Shown here: piece after piece, positions 37,733 through 45,894 of the stretch | Layout: each line of letters opens with the position of its first letter | Numbering within the stretch: position 1 is the stretch's first letter | NCBI GenBank assembly: GCA_963676095.1 | Contig: OY781040.1 | Span: forward strand, 496,001-560,000 | From: G963676095 sp963676095 | Lineage (GTDB): Bacteria > Bacteroidota > Bacteroidia > Bacteroidales > Prolixibacteraceae | Direction of reading: 5' to 3' | DNA: 64,000 bases | Notes under the pieces: generated by a model | What the model was told of the DNA's origin: nothing | Database searches by the model: none | What the model saw: the letters and a program-made list of their open reading frames with translations, nothing else | Program-made: the position numbers and the translations under genes

Positions 37733-39034
37733 ATGAAAAATATAGTTATAGCAATCATGTTTCTTGTATCAATCAAAGTGCATGCACAAGACACCATCGT
37801 ATTATCGTTACCTCAGTCCTACGAATTGGGACTTAAAAACAGGTTTGATGCTCAAGCCAACAAAATTAATGTTGATTTGGCAAACAATACTGTAGAAAAA
37901 AGTAAAAAGGAATGGCTTCCGGATATAAATGCCACTGGTGATATTAGATATAACACTCAATTGCAAACAATGGTATTTCCCGATGGCTTTGGGAATGGTG
38001 TTAGCACGGTAATTACAATGGGGACAAAAAATAACACGCTTTTTGCTTTAGACCTTACTCAACCTATTTACAAACCCGGAATAAATACTGACATTAAAAT
38101 TGCTAAAAACAATGCACTTTTAGAACAGGAAAAAAACAGGGAGAAAAATATTTCCATTAAACAAAGCATTGCACAGGCATATCTTAATGTGATTTTAAAA
38201 GAAGTTCAATGGAAGAGTGCAGATGAAGTTACCAAACGAAATGCTGAATATTATTCTTTAGCAGAAGAAAAATATAAATTAGGGGTTTTGTTGGAGAATG
38301 ATTATCTAAAGTCCCAACTCGATTATGAAAACGCTAAACACAGCGAATTAAAAACCAAACAAAATTATGACCTGGCAATGATGCAATTAAAATTTCAATT
38401 AAACATTGACAATGCGACAACCCTTATCCTCAGCGATTCAATTGAAAGCATTCAAAATCAGGAAGCATTAATTGAGGCGGATAATGTGGAAAGAACAGAA
38501 TTAAAACAACTGGACTTACAATACAAATCAAATGAACTGAATTTAAAGAAAAGCCAGTATTATTTTCTTCCGACAATATCTTTAACAGCTAATTATTCCA
38601 CCCAGTTTCAGGCAGAAACCTTTGATTATAAAAGAAATGAATGGTCTCCATTTAATTATGTTGGGGTAAAATTCAGTTTACCAATTACCGGGAATATCAA
38701 AAATAGAAACACGAAAAACGAGTATCGCTTAAAGATGACACAAACGGAGTTAAATCTCAAACAAAAACAACAAGAAATAAGTATAGAAATCCTCCAATAC
38801 AAAACAGAATTGGAGAATGCAGAAAAATCAATTATTGAAAGCAAAAATAATCTCCTATTGTCTAAAAAAGTACATCAAAGTCAATTGAACACTTATCGTC
38901 TGGGAACCGCATCATACAGTAGTTTATTGGACACGGAAAGTTCTCTGGAGACATCGGAACAAAACTACATAGAAGCAGTATATAATTTTTTGCTTGCCAG
39001 AATTAATTATGAAAAAGCAATTGGAAAACTGTAA
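37733..39034 (+). CDS. TolC-family outer-membrane efflux protein (ABC pump)
   Basis: 433 residues with a signal peptide (MKNIVIAIMFLVSIKVHAQ) and two outer-membrane efflux repeats forming the long periplasmic helical barrel and beta-strands. Family marks are LPQSYELGLKNRFDAQANKI near the start and LGTASYSSLLDTESSL near the end. It is the last gene of the AraC-controlled ABC pump operon, 56 bases behind the permease gene. Confidence 0.9.
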   Translation: MKNIVIAIMFLVSIKVHAQDTIVLSLPQSYELGLKNRFDAQANKINVDLANNTVEKSKKEWLPDINATGDIRYNTQLQTMVFPDGFGNGVSTVITMGTKNNTLFALDLTQPIYKPGINTDIKIAKNNALLEQEKNREKNISIKQSIAQAYLNVILKEVQWKSADEVTKRNAEYYSLAEEKYKLGVLLENDYLKSQLDYENAKHSELKTKQNYDLAMMQLKFQLNIDNATTLILSDSIESIQNQEALIEADNVERTELKQLDLQYKSNELNLKKSQYYFLPTISLTANYSTQFQAETFDYKRNEWSPFNYVGVKFSLPITGNIKNRNTKNEYRLKMTQTELNLKQKQQEISIEILQYKTELENAEKSIIESKNNLLLSKKVHQSQLNTYRLGTASYSSLLDTESSLETSEQNYIEAVYNFLLARINYEKAIGKL

Positions 39035-39049
39035 GCTGTAACAGCTTTT
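39033..39049 (+). terminator. Short terminator overlapping the tolC-like stop codon
   Basis: AAGCTG (39033-39038) and CAGCTT (39042-39047) pair around TAA, followed by TT. It overlaps the stop codon of the outer-membrane protein gene. The stem is short and the T-run is poor. Confidence 0.4.
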
Positions 39050-39241
39050 GGGGATTTCCAGATGGACCATTGATGAAACAGACATTTGATGAAACAAGAA
39101 TAACGAACCTTTAACTATCGCTAAAAGTAATTTGATGCCAATTCTCGAATTCCATATCTTAAAAATATTTTTACTCAATGGTTTCACCATTGGTAGATTT
39201 GACAATAAAAATTGCCAGTCTTGTCATATTTCCATTGAAAA

Positions 39242-40198
39242 TCACATCAATGAGTATTTTTTAGGTTTCACCCCGATATGCTCCTCAAAAACCCGCGAAA
39301 AATGGCTGAGGTTTGTGAACCCCAACTGATAACCAACTTCCGATACAGATAACTTTCCTTCTTTTAATATCCGTGCCGCTTCCTTCATTCTGAGATTTTG
39401 AAAATAACTGAAAATACTATTACCAAAGACTTGTTTGAATAAACTTCTTAATTTTGATTCACTCATGCACGCCTCAGAAGCTAAATCTGCTATACTAGGT
39501 GGTGTACTTAAATCGGATATTACTTTATCCCGGATTGCATAAATTGTTTGAATGTCATTTTTGTTGAGCGACGAAATATTTGTGTTTTTTCGTTTTAATA
39601 GTTCAACAAACAAACGGCATATCAATTCCTCCGCTTTTACTCTAAAGTAAAAACTCTGCAAATCAGTAGGAATTTCTTCATTTATTATTTCATCAACCAC
39701 CTTTTGTACCGGAGGAGAAATCAACTCTTCAAATAAGAAAAATTGTTGATTCTTCGTAATGGATTGTAAAATCTGATTTTCAGAATTAGTATCTAATATT
39801 TTTTTTAAATACTTGATTTCTATTCCGATATTAATAGACTGCTGTTTTGATTTCCCCGGATAAATTAGGTCATAGTCGATATTATCAGAATATACTTGCA
39901 CAGATGGAAGAACCTTATTGGAGGATGGTTCCGACATTTTAGATGATAAGATATTTTGAAATGAGATAATTACACGTTCATTATGCCCAATAGTATTAGT
40001 CCGTTGAATTTTAAATTCCTCAAACAATTCATAATTTCTAATCAGTATTCTGATCTCTGAACCCAAAGAGAATACTCTTACATATCCTTTCCCATATTGT
40101 TCCGGAATCTGAATAATACCATTCTTGTCAATCTCCATTCCTAATTGCTCGGCAAAAGGCTGAAATGTTGCAATTGCACCCTTAACTTCTATTCTCAT
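39242..40198 (-). CDS. AraC-family transcriptional regulator (paralogue 3)
   Basis: 318 residues with the layout of its two paralogues: the sensing domain has IQIPEQYGKGYVRVFSLGSE and the C-terminal AraC HTH pair has LSVSEVGYQLGFTNLSHFSR and GVKPKKYSLM. The DNA around its stop codon (ATCAATGAGTATTTTTTAGG) also occurs at the end of paralogue 1, so the three arose by duplication. It is transcribed away from the RND pump operon and probably controls it. Confidence 0.88.
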   Translation of the reverse strand: MRIEVKGAIATFQPFAEQLGMEIDKNGIIQIPEQYGKGYVRVFSLGSEIRILIRNYELFEEFKIQRTNTIGHNERVIISFQNILSSKMSEPSSNKVLPSVQVYSDNIDYDLIYPGKSKQQSINIGIEIKYLKKILDTNSENQILQSITKNQQFFLFEELISPPVQKVVDEIINEEIPTDLQSFYFRVKAEELICRLFVELLKRKNTNISSLNKNDIQTIYAIRDKVISDLSTPPSIADLASEACMSESKLRSLFKQVFGNSIFSYFQNLRMKEAARILKEGKLSVSEVGYQLGFTNLSHFSRVFEEHIGVKPKKYSLM

Positions 40199-40235
40199 TC
40201 TTATTTGTCATTTATGACTATTAGTTTGGCAAAAC

Positions 40236-40270
40236 TAGGTATTTTATCCATAAACAACAGCGTAGTTTTG
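40236..40270 (+). promoter_or_regulatory. Promoter/operator block of the RND pump operon
   Basis: TAGGTATTTTAT (40236-40247), 15 bases, then TAGTTTTG (40263-40270), an exact TAnnTTTG element, then TATC: the same order and spacing as at 34832-34866. It lies 26 bases before the ATG of the TolC-like gene. Confidence 0.6.
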
Positions 40271-40296
40271 TATCGGTTATAAAATAAAAGTATGTC

Positions 40297-41628
40297 ATGG
40301 AAAAGATTAGAAAAATATTTTTATGTATTCTCATATCAGGCGTTTCACTGAATATGTTTGCACAAGGCAATGCCCCAATTCAGTTATCATTGCACAGGGC
40401 TTGCCGGCTTGCTGTTGATAGCAATTTACAAATTATCAATGCCCGCATTGAAATTCAGAAAACACATTATCAGGAGCAGGAAACCAAAAGCAAATTGTAT
40501 CCAACATTGAACGGGTATAGCAATTTCAATTACAATTATGCCATTTCTCAAATGGTGATACCTGGTGAGATATTTGGAGAAACAGGTGAAATTCCTGTTC
40601 AAATAGGTACAAAATATGACTGGAGCAGTGGTTTTGATGCCTCAATATCGTTGGTCAATCTTAGCAATTTAACGGCTATCAAATTGGCTAAAAGTATGAA
40701 AGCAATGAGTGCGTTAACACTTGAACAAAAGAAAGAGGAAATCTTGTACCAGGTGCATCAGGTGTATTTTTTGTGCCAGGCAACCAATGCTCAAATTACA
40801 TACCTGGATAAAAATATGGAAAATACCAATCGTTTGCTGGAAATTCTGGATAATCAGATTAAAAATGAAATTGCCCGCAGAATCGATTATTCCAACGTTA
40901 CCGTCACAAAAAACAATTTGGAAAACCAAATAGAAAATTTGGAAAAACTGGAAGAGCAACAAAAAAATCTGCTTAAATACATTTTAGGATTAGATATAAA
41001 AATTCCGATAGAACTTACTGACTCACTTACAAACGATGGTTCTCAAAATTACAGCTTGCCCGATTTTAGTGTTGGTATTGATGTTATACTGATTGATAAT
41101 CAGTTGGATATTGCCCTGCTAAATAAAAAATCAACCTCTCAGGAGTATTTGCCTACCCTCTCTGCTTTTAGTCAATTCTATTATCAGTCACAGCAGAATA
41201 AATTCAATTTTTTTGATGGCAAGAACAGGTTTTCCCAAGTCGGAGTTGTCGGGCTAAGTCTTAATATCCCAATTTTTGACGGATTTGAAAAACAGAATAA
41301 AATACGGCAGTATAATTCAGAAATCGCTCAATTACAGAACACAAGAAATAATACAATCAATGAACTACAAAAAGACTATGCGAATGCAATTGTGGAATAT
41401 AACAATAGCCTCAAATCAATTCAACGCCAACAGGATAACATAAAAGTGGCTGAAGAAAACTACACCATTAGTCTGCAACAATACAAACAACAGAGACTTC
41501 TATTGGCAGATTTACTTTTAGCTGAAAATTCTCTTACCGAAGCCCGGTTATCTTATATCGATGCTTTGCTCCAACTTAGAAATGCAGAATTGGAATTGAA
41601 GAAACTCAACAATCAATTATCTGAATAA
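40297..41628 (+). CDS. TolC-family outer-membrane efflux protein (RND pump)
   Basis: 443 residues with a signal peptide (FLCILISGVSLNMFAQ) and the two outer-membrane efflux repeats: LSLHRACRLAVDSNLQIINA at the start and RLLLADLLLAENSLTEARLS at the end. It is the first gene of the AraC-controlled RND operon, and the adaptor gene follows after 24 bases. It provides the exit duct for the pump. Confidence 0.9.
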   Translation: MEKIRKIFLCILISGVSLNMFAQGNAPIQLSLHRACRLAVDSNLQIINARIEIQKTHYQEQETKSKLYPTLNGYSNFNYNYAISQMVIPGEIFGETGEIPVQIGTKYDWSSGFDASISLVNLSNLTAIKLAKSMKAMSALTLEQKKEEILYQVHQVYFLCQATNAQITYLDKNMENTNRLLEILDNQIKNEIARRIDYSNVTVTKNNLENQIENLEKLEEQQKNLLKYILGLDIKIPIELTDSLTNDGSQNYSLPDFSVGIDVILIDNQLDIALLNKKSTSQEYLPTLSAFSQFYYQSQQNKFNFFDGKNRFSQVGVVGLSLNIPIFDGFEKQNKIRQYNSEIAQLQNTRNNTINELQKDYANAIVEYNNSLKSIQRQQDNIKVAEENYTISLQQYKQQRLLLADLLLAENSLTEARLSYIDALLQLRNAELELKKLNNQLSE

Positions 41629-41652
41629 CAAGGATATAAAACATATGCAATT

Positions 41653-42717
41653 ATGAAACTAAAAATAAATTTCAAAATACTGCTAATCATTGCCATTTTA
41701 CTGGCACTGGTTATTGCGAAGCTTATATCAAACAAAAAGGACTTCAATCGTGAACAAAATTTAGTGTCAGAATCGTCAAACATAGTTCCGGTTATAACAG
41801 AAAAAGTGGGTTTTAAATCAGTAAACAGCATTTTTTCAGCTTATGGTACTTTCTCTGCTGATAAAGAGGTGACCGTGTCGTCCGAAATATCGGGCAAGGT
41901 AGTCTCAGTAAATGTTGAAAATGGAAACCATGTAAGCACAGGGCAAGTGCTTGCCGTTTTAGATAATACAGTTTTGTCAGCACAGTTAGAACAGGCAAAA
42001 GCTAACCTTCAACGGCTTAAAAATGATTTACACAGCGATGAAACATTATTAAAAACGGATGGAGCAACAGGAGAACAGGTTGAACAATCCAAACAGGCGG
42101 TAATTGATGCACAAACTACACTTGTAAGCCTGCAAAACCAGTACGATAACTCTTTTATAAAGGCTCCGTTTGCAGGTATAGTGACCAGGCGTTATATAGA
42201 AAAAGGAACATTTCTTTCACCAGGCAGTGAAGTTTTCGATTTAAGCAATATAACCCGGTTGCGGTTGATTGTAAAAGTAACTGCCAACCAGATTGGTGTA
42301 ATAAAGAAAGGAGAAAATGTATCAGTTATAGCTGATGTCTTCCCCGACGAACCAATTACCGGTGCTGTTTATACAATAAACGATAAAGCCGACCAATCAA
42401 AACTATACAATATTGAAATATTGACGGATAATACATTAAACGGGAAAATAAAACCGGGAATGTCCGGCAAAGTTTCTTTTAATTCAAATGATAGTAATAA
42501 AGCGTTGGTTATACCACGTGTAGCCATTCCAGGCAGTTTAAAAAATCCTGAGGTTTATATTGTCAGAGGAGATTCGGTCGTGTTGCAGAAAATTACAATT
42601 ACTCCTTTGAACGAAAAAGAAGTCATTGTAAAGGAAGGGTTGGCAACCAATGATATTATAGTTGTTTCAGGACAAATCAATCTTGAAAATGGCTTTAAAG
42701 TAAAACAAGTTAAATAG
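41653..42717 (+). CDS. RND efflux periplasmic adaptor subunit
   Basis: 354 residues with an N-terminal membrane anchor (ILLIIAILLALVIAKLI), lipoyl halves (VSSEISGKVVSVNVENGNHV and IKAPFAGIVTRRYIEKGTFL), a coiled-coil hairpin between them, a beta-barrel (SVIADVFPDEPITGAVYTI) and a membrane-proximal domain. It links the RND pump to TolC. The RND gene starts 9 bases later. Confidence 0.9.
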   Translation: MKLKINFKILLIIAILLALVIAKLISNKKDFNREQNLVSESSNIVPVITEKVGFKSVNSIFSAYGTFSADKEVTVSSEISGKVVSVNVENGNHVSTGQVLAVLDNTVLSAQLEQAKANLQRLKNDLHSDETLLKTDGATGEQVEQSKQAVIDAQTTLVSLQNQYDNSFIKAPFAGIVTRRYIEKGTFLSPGSEVFDLSNITRLRLIVKVTANQIGVIKKGENVSVIADVFPDEPITGAVYTINDKADQSKLYNIEILTDNTLNGKIKPGMSGKVSFNSNDSNKALVIPRVAIPGSLKNPEVYIVRGDSVVLQKITITPLNEKEVIVKEGLATNDIIVVSGQINLENGFKVKQVK

Positions 42718-42726
42718 TTTAAAATT

Positions 42727-45700
42727 ATGAATATAGCAAAAATATCAGTAAACAGACCAACCTTAGTTGTGGTAATTTTTACTGTCCTTTTATTTCTCGG
42801 GATAGCCGGATATAAAAGTTTGAAGTATGAACTGATGCCACCAATAGCAGCTCCTACATTTACGGTTATGACCTTTTATCCGGGAGCTTCACCTGCGGTT
42901 GTGGAGAATAATGTAACTAAAAAAATGGAAGAAATAATATCTTCTGTAGAAGATATTGAACATATTCAGTCAAACTCTTTAGAGGGAGTTTCCATTGTAT
43001 CGGTTTCTTTGAAAATGTCGGCTAATGTAGATAAGGATATTCAGGACGCACAGCGACGAATTAATGAAGGTATGAGTTTTTTGCCAAAAGATATTATGCA
43101 ACCGGTCATTTCAAATTTTTCAATGAGCGACCTTCCGGTTATGAAAATCGGGGTAACATCGAACCTTCCCGCCACGCGGTTTTATGATTTGATAAAACAC
43201 ACTATTCAGCCCAAATTGGCAAGGGTAAAAGGAGTAGCCCAGATATCAATTATTGGGGGTAATGAAAGAGAAATTAGAATAAGTTTAGACCCCGAAAAAC
43301 TGAATCAGTATAATTTGTCTTCCGAAGAAGTTTTACAGGCGGTACAAGTATCTAATGCTGATTTCCCTGCCGGAAAAATAAAGGACGATAACTCACAGAT
43401 AAATATCCATTTATCCGGTAAGTTCCATAGTATTGAAGATATTCGCAATGTTGTGGTAAAGTCGGACGGAAAAGGTGCGGATATATTGGTAAAAGATGTT
43501 GCGGAAGTTCGGGATACAGAAAAAGAAAGCGAGGTACTGAACCGCATTAACGGAATGCCTTCAATCGGTTTGAATATTAATAGACAAACGGATGCAAATG
43601 CTGTGGAGGTATGCCATCAGGTAAGTCAAGAAATTGCCGGGATGGAAAAAAACTATTCCGAAAACGACCTCAAGTTCCATGTAGCATTCGATTCATCTGA
43701 GTTCACAGAGAAAGCTGCCGATTCTGTAATGCACGACCTGATGTTTGCTGTATTGTTGGTCGCCCTGGTAATGCTTGTTTTCCTGCACGGATTACGAAAT
43801 GCCTTTATTGTAATGGTAGCCATTCCTCTCTCAATAATATCTTCTTTCATTGGAATGTACCTGCTTGGTTACAGCCTTAATATTATGACCTTACTCGCCA
43901 TGTCCCTGGTTATTGGAATTTTGGTGGACGATGCTATTGTTGTTTTGGAAAATATTTATCGCCACATGGAAATGGGAAAAAGTCGCAGGCAGGCAACATT
44001 AGACGGACGTTCCGAAATCAGTTTTACAGCAGTGGCTATTACATTGGTCGATGTGGTTGTATTTCTACCATTAGGCTTATCCACGGGTTTTATTTCAATG
44101 TTAATTGGCGAATTTGCTCTGGTAGTAGTAATTACAACATTGCTAAGTCTTTTTGTGGCTTTTACTGCTATCCCTTTGCTTGCATCACGTTATGCAAAGC
44201 TGCAAACATTGAGCAAAACTAAGGTAACTGGTCGTTTTTTCCTTTGGGTGGAAAATGAAATAAACAAATTCTCAAATTTTATTCAAAAATTGTTGGCAAG
44301 TGCTATGCACTATAAAGCAATTACACTTGCCCTGGTTACAATACTGTTCATCCTGTCTGTGATGTTAATTCCTTCGGGGTTTGTAGGAACAGAAACGTTT
44401 GGTCTTGGCGATGCAGGGGAATGTATTATTCAGGTAGAAATGCCAAAAAATTCATCATTGAAAGAGACCAATTTAAAAGTGCAGGAAATTGAGTCCCTGA
44501 TAAAATCGAAACCTGAAATAACATCTATGTTTACAACGGTTGGAACGATGAGCGATGGAATAGGTGCCAATAGCCCAAATAAAGCCGAAATCGATATTAA
44601 ATTGGTTGATAAGAAATCGAGAGATGTTTCCTCCAATGTATATGCCAATCAGTTGAAAAATGAGTTGCGAAATAAAATTGTAGGGGCAAAAATTAACGTT
44701 GCAACTACAAACCCCTTGTTTGGCACTACTGATGAAAGTCCGATAGAAATAATCGTAATGTCTTCAAACCCTCAATCGTTGGCGAAATATTCGGAAGCCA
44801 TACAGCAGGTTGTTCGTAAAACTCCTGGGACTACCGATGTCAAATCTTCGCTGGACAATGTGAATAACGAAATATCAGTAGAATTGAACAAAAGGGAAAT
44901 GGCAAACTTAGGCTTAAATCTCACTACTGTCGGTTCTGTTTTGTCCACTGCCTTTAATGGTAATAACGATGTAAAATTTGATGATGGCACCTATGAATAC
45001 GATATAAATGTGCGGTATGACGAGTTTAACCGTCGGAGCATAGACGACATTGAGAACCTTTCATTTATCAATTCTCAAAATCAGCAGATTAAGCTTTCAC
45101 AGTTTGCGAAAGTTGATTATGATAATGGGTATTCCATGTTGGAGCGTTATGACAAAAGCTCTTCTGTAACCGTTCAGTCTCAAATATTAGGACGCTCTTC
45201 CGGTGATGTTGGCGACGATATCATCGCATCAATAGAGGCAATGGAAATACCTTCGGATGTCAGTATCCATTACGGAGGTGATATGGAGATGCAGGATGAT
45301 GCCTTCGGCTCGCTTAATTTTATACTGTTTACCGCTATATTCCTTGTTTACCTGATTATGGTCGCCTTATACGAATCGTATGTGTATCCATTAGTGGTAT
45401 TGGTTACTATTCCGTTGGCAATTATTGGGGCTATATTAGGACTGGCATTGACAAAGCAAACCCTGAATGTATTCAGTATGGTAGGTATGATTATGCTCAT
45501 TGGACTGGTGGCTAAAAATGCAATTCTGGTTGTTGACTTTACCAATCATTTAAAGAAACAAGGCAAAAGTACACAGGAAGCATTGTTCGAAGCTACCAAA
45601 ACAAGGTTGCGTCCTGTATTAATGACCACCATTGCCATGATTGTAGGTCTATTGCCCATCGCTTTTGCATCGGGCGCAGCCTCGGAATGGAAAAATGGTA

Positions 45701-45831
45701 TAGCCTGGGTGCTTATAGGAGGATTGACAAGTTCAATGTTTTTAACCCTAGTTATTGTTCCGGTAGTATTTTCAATGTTTGAAACAGCTAAAGAAAGGAT
45801 TGCAAGGTTGCTACAAAGAGCAAAAAATTAA
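42727..45831 (+). CDS. RND-family efflux transporter permease (AcrB/MdtF-type, HAE1 group)
   Basis: 1034 residues with twelve membrane helices in two homologous halves and two large periplasmic loops. Motifs: PTLVVVIFTVLLFLGI in TM1, the proton-relay aspartates in TM4 (GILVDDAIVVLENI) and the second-half helix LIGLVAKNAILVVDF. HAE1-type RND pumps export amphipathic drugs, dyes and detergents by proton exchange as trimers. It is the last gene of the TolC/adaptor/RND operon and is followed by a hairpin. Substrate range is unknown. Confidence 0.95.
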   Translation: MNIAKISVNRPTLVVVIFTVLLFLGIAGYKSLKYELMPPIAAPTFTVMTFYPGASPAVVENNVTKKMEEIISSVEDIEHIQSNSLEGVSIVSVSLKMSANVDKDIQDAQRRINEGMSFLPKDIMQPVISNFSMSDLPVMKIGVTSNLPATRFYDLIKHTIQPKLARVKGVAQISIIGGNEREIRISLDPEKLNQYNLSSEEVLQAVQVSNADFPAGKIKDDNSQINIHLSGKFHSIEDIRNVVVKSDGKGADILVKDVAEVRDTEKESEVLNRINGMPSIGLNINRQTDANAVEVCHQVSQEIAGMEKNYSENDLKFHVAFDSSEFTEKAADSVMHDLMFAVLLVALVMLVFLHGLRNAFIVMVAIPLSIISSFIGMYLLGYSLNIMTLLAMSLVIGILVDDAIVVLENIYRHMEMGKSRRQATLDGRSEISFTAVAITLVDVVVFLPLGLSTGFISMLIGEFALVVVITTLLSLFVAFTAIPLLASRYAKLQTLSKTKVTGRFFLWVENEINKFSNFIQKLLASAMHYKAITLALVTILFILSVMLIPSGFVGTETFGLGDAGECIIQVEMPKNSSLKETNLKVQEIESLIKSKPEITSMFTTVGTMSDGIGANSPNKAEIDIKLVDKKSRDVSSNVYANQLKNELRNKIVGAKINVATTNPLFGTTDESPIEIIVMSSNPQSLAKYSEAIQQVVRKTPGTTDVKSSLDNVNNEISVELNKREMANLGLNLTTVGSVLSTAFNGNNDVKFDDGTYEYDINVRYDEFNRRSIDDIENLSFINSQNQQIKLSQFAKVDYDNGYSMLERYDKSSSVTVQSQILGRSSGDVGDDIIASIEAMEIPSDVSIHYGGDMEMQDDAFGSLNFILFTAIFLVYLIMVALYESYVYPLVVLVTIPLAIIGAILGLALTKQTLNVFSMVGMIMLIGLVAKNAILVVDFTNHLKKQGKSTQEALFEATKTRLRPVLMTTIAMIVGLLPIAFASGAASEWKNGIAWVLIGGLTSSMFLTLVIVPVVFSMFETAKERIARLLQRAKN

Positions 45832-45844
45832 AGGTTCAAAATCT

Positions 45845-45872
45845 CTACGGCATTCATATCTGAGTGTCGTAG
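45845..45872 (+). terminator. Terminator-like hairpin after the RND operon
   Basis: CTACGGCATTC (45845-45855) pairs with GAGTGTCGTAG (45862-45872) in an 11-bp stem with two G-U pairs and a 6-base loop, 14 bases past the stop codon. It is followed by an A-run rather than a T-run, so it may protect the mRNA end instead. Confidence 0.5.
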
Positions 45873-45894
45873 AAAAAGTATTTATTAAATGAGC

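Noticed and set aside
29820..45840. Second copy of the tRNA-Lys 3' end (attR) to define the island
   Set aside because: I searched by eye for CCCAGCTGAGTCAC and close variants and saw none; the right boundary may be lost or outside the window.
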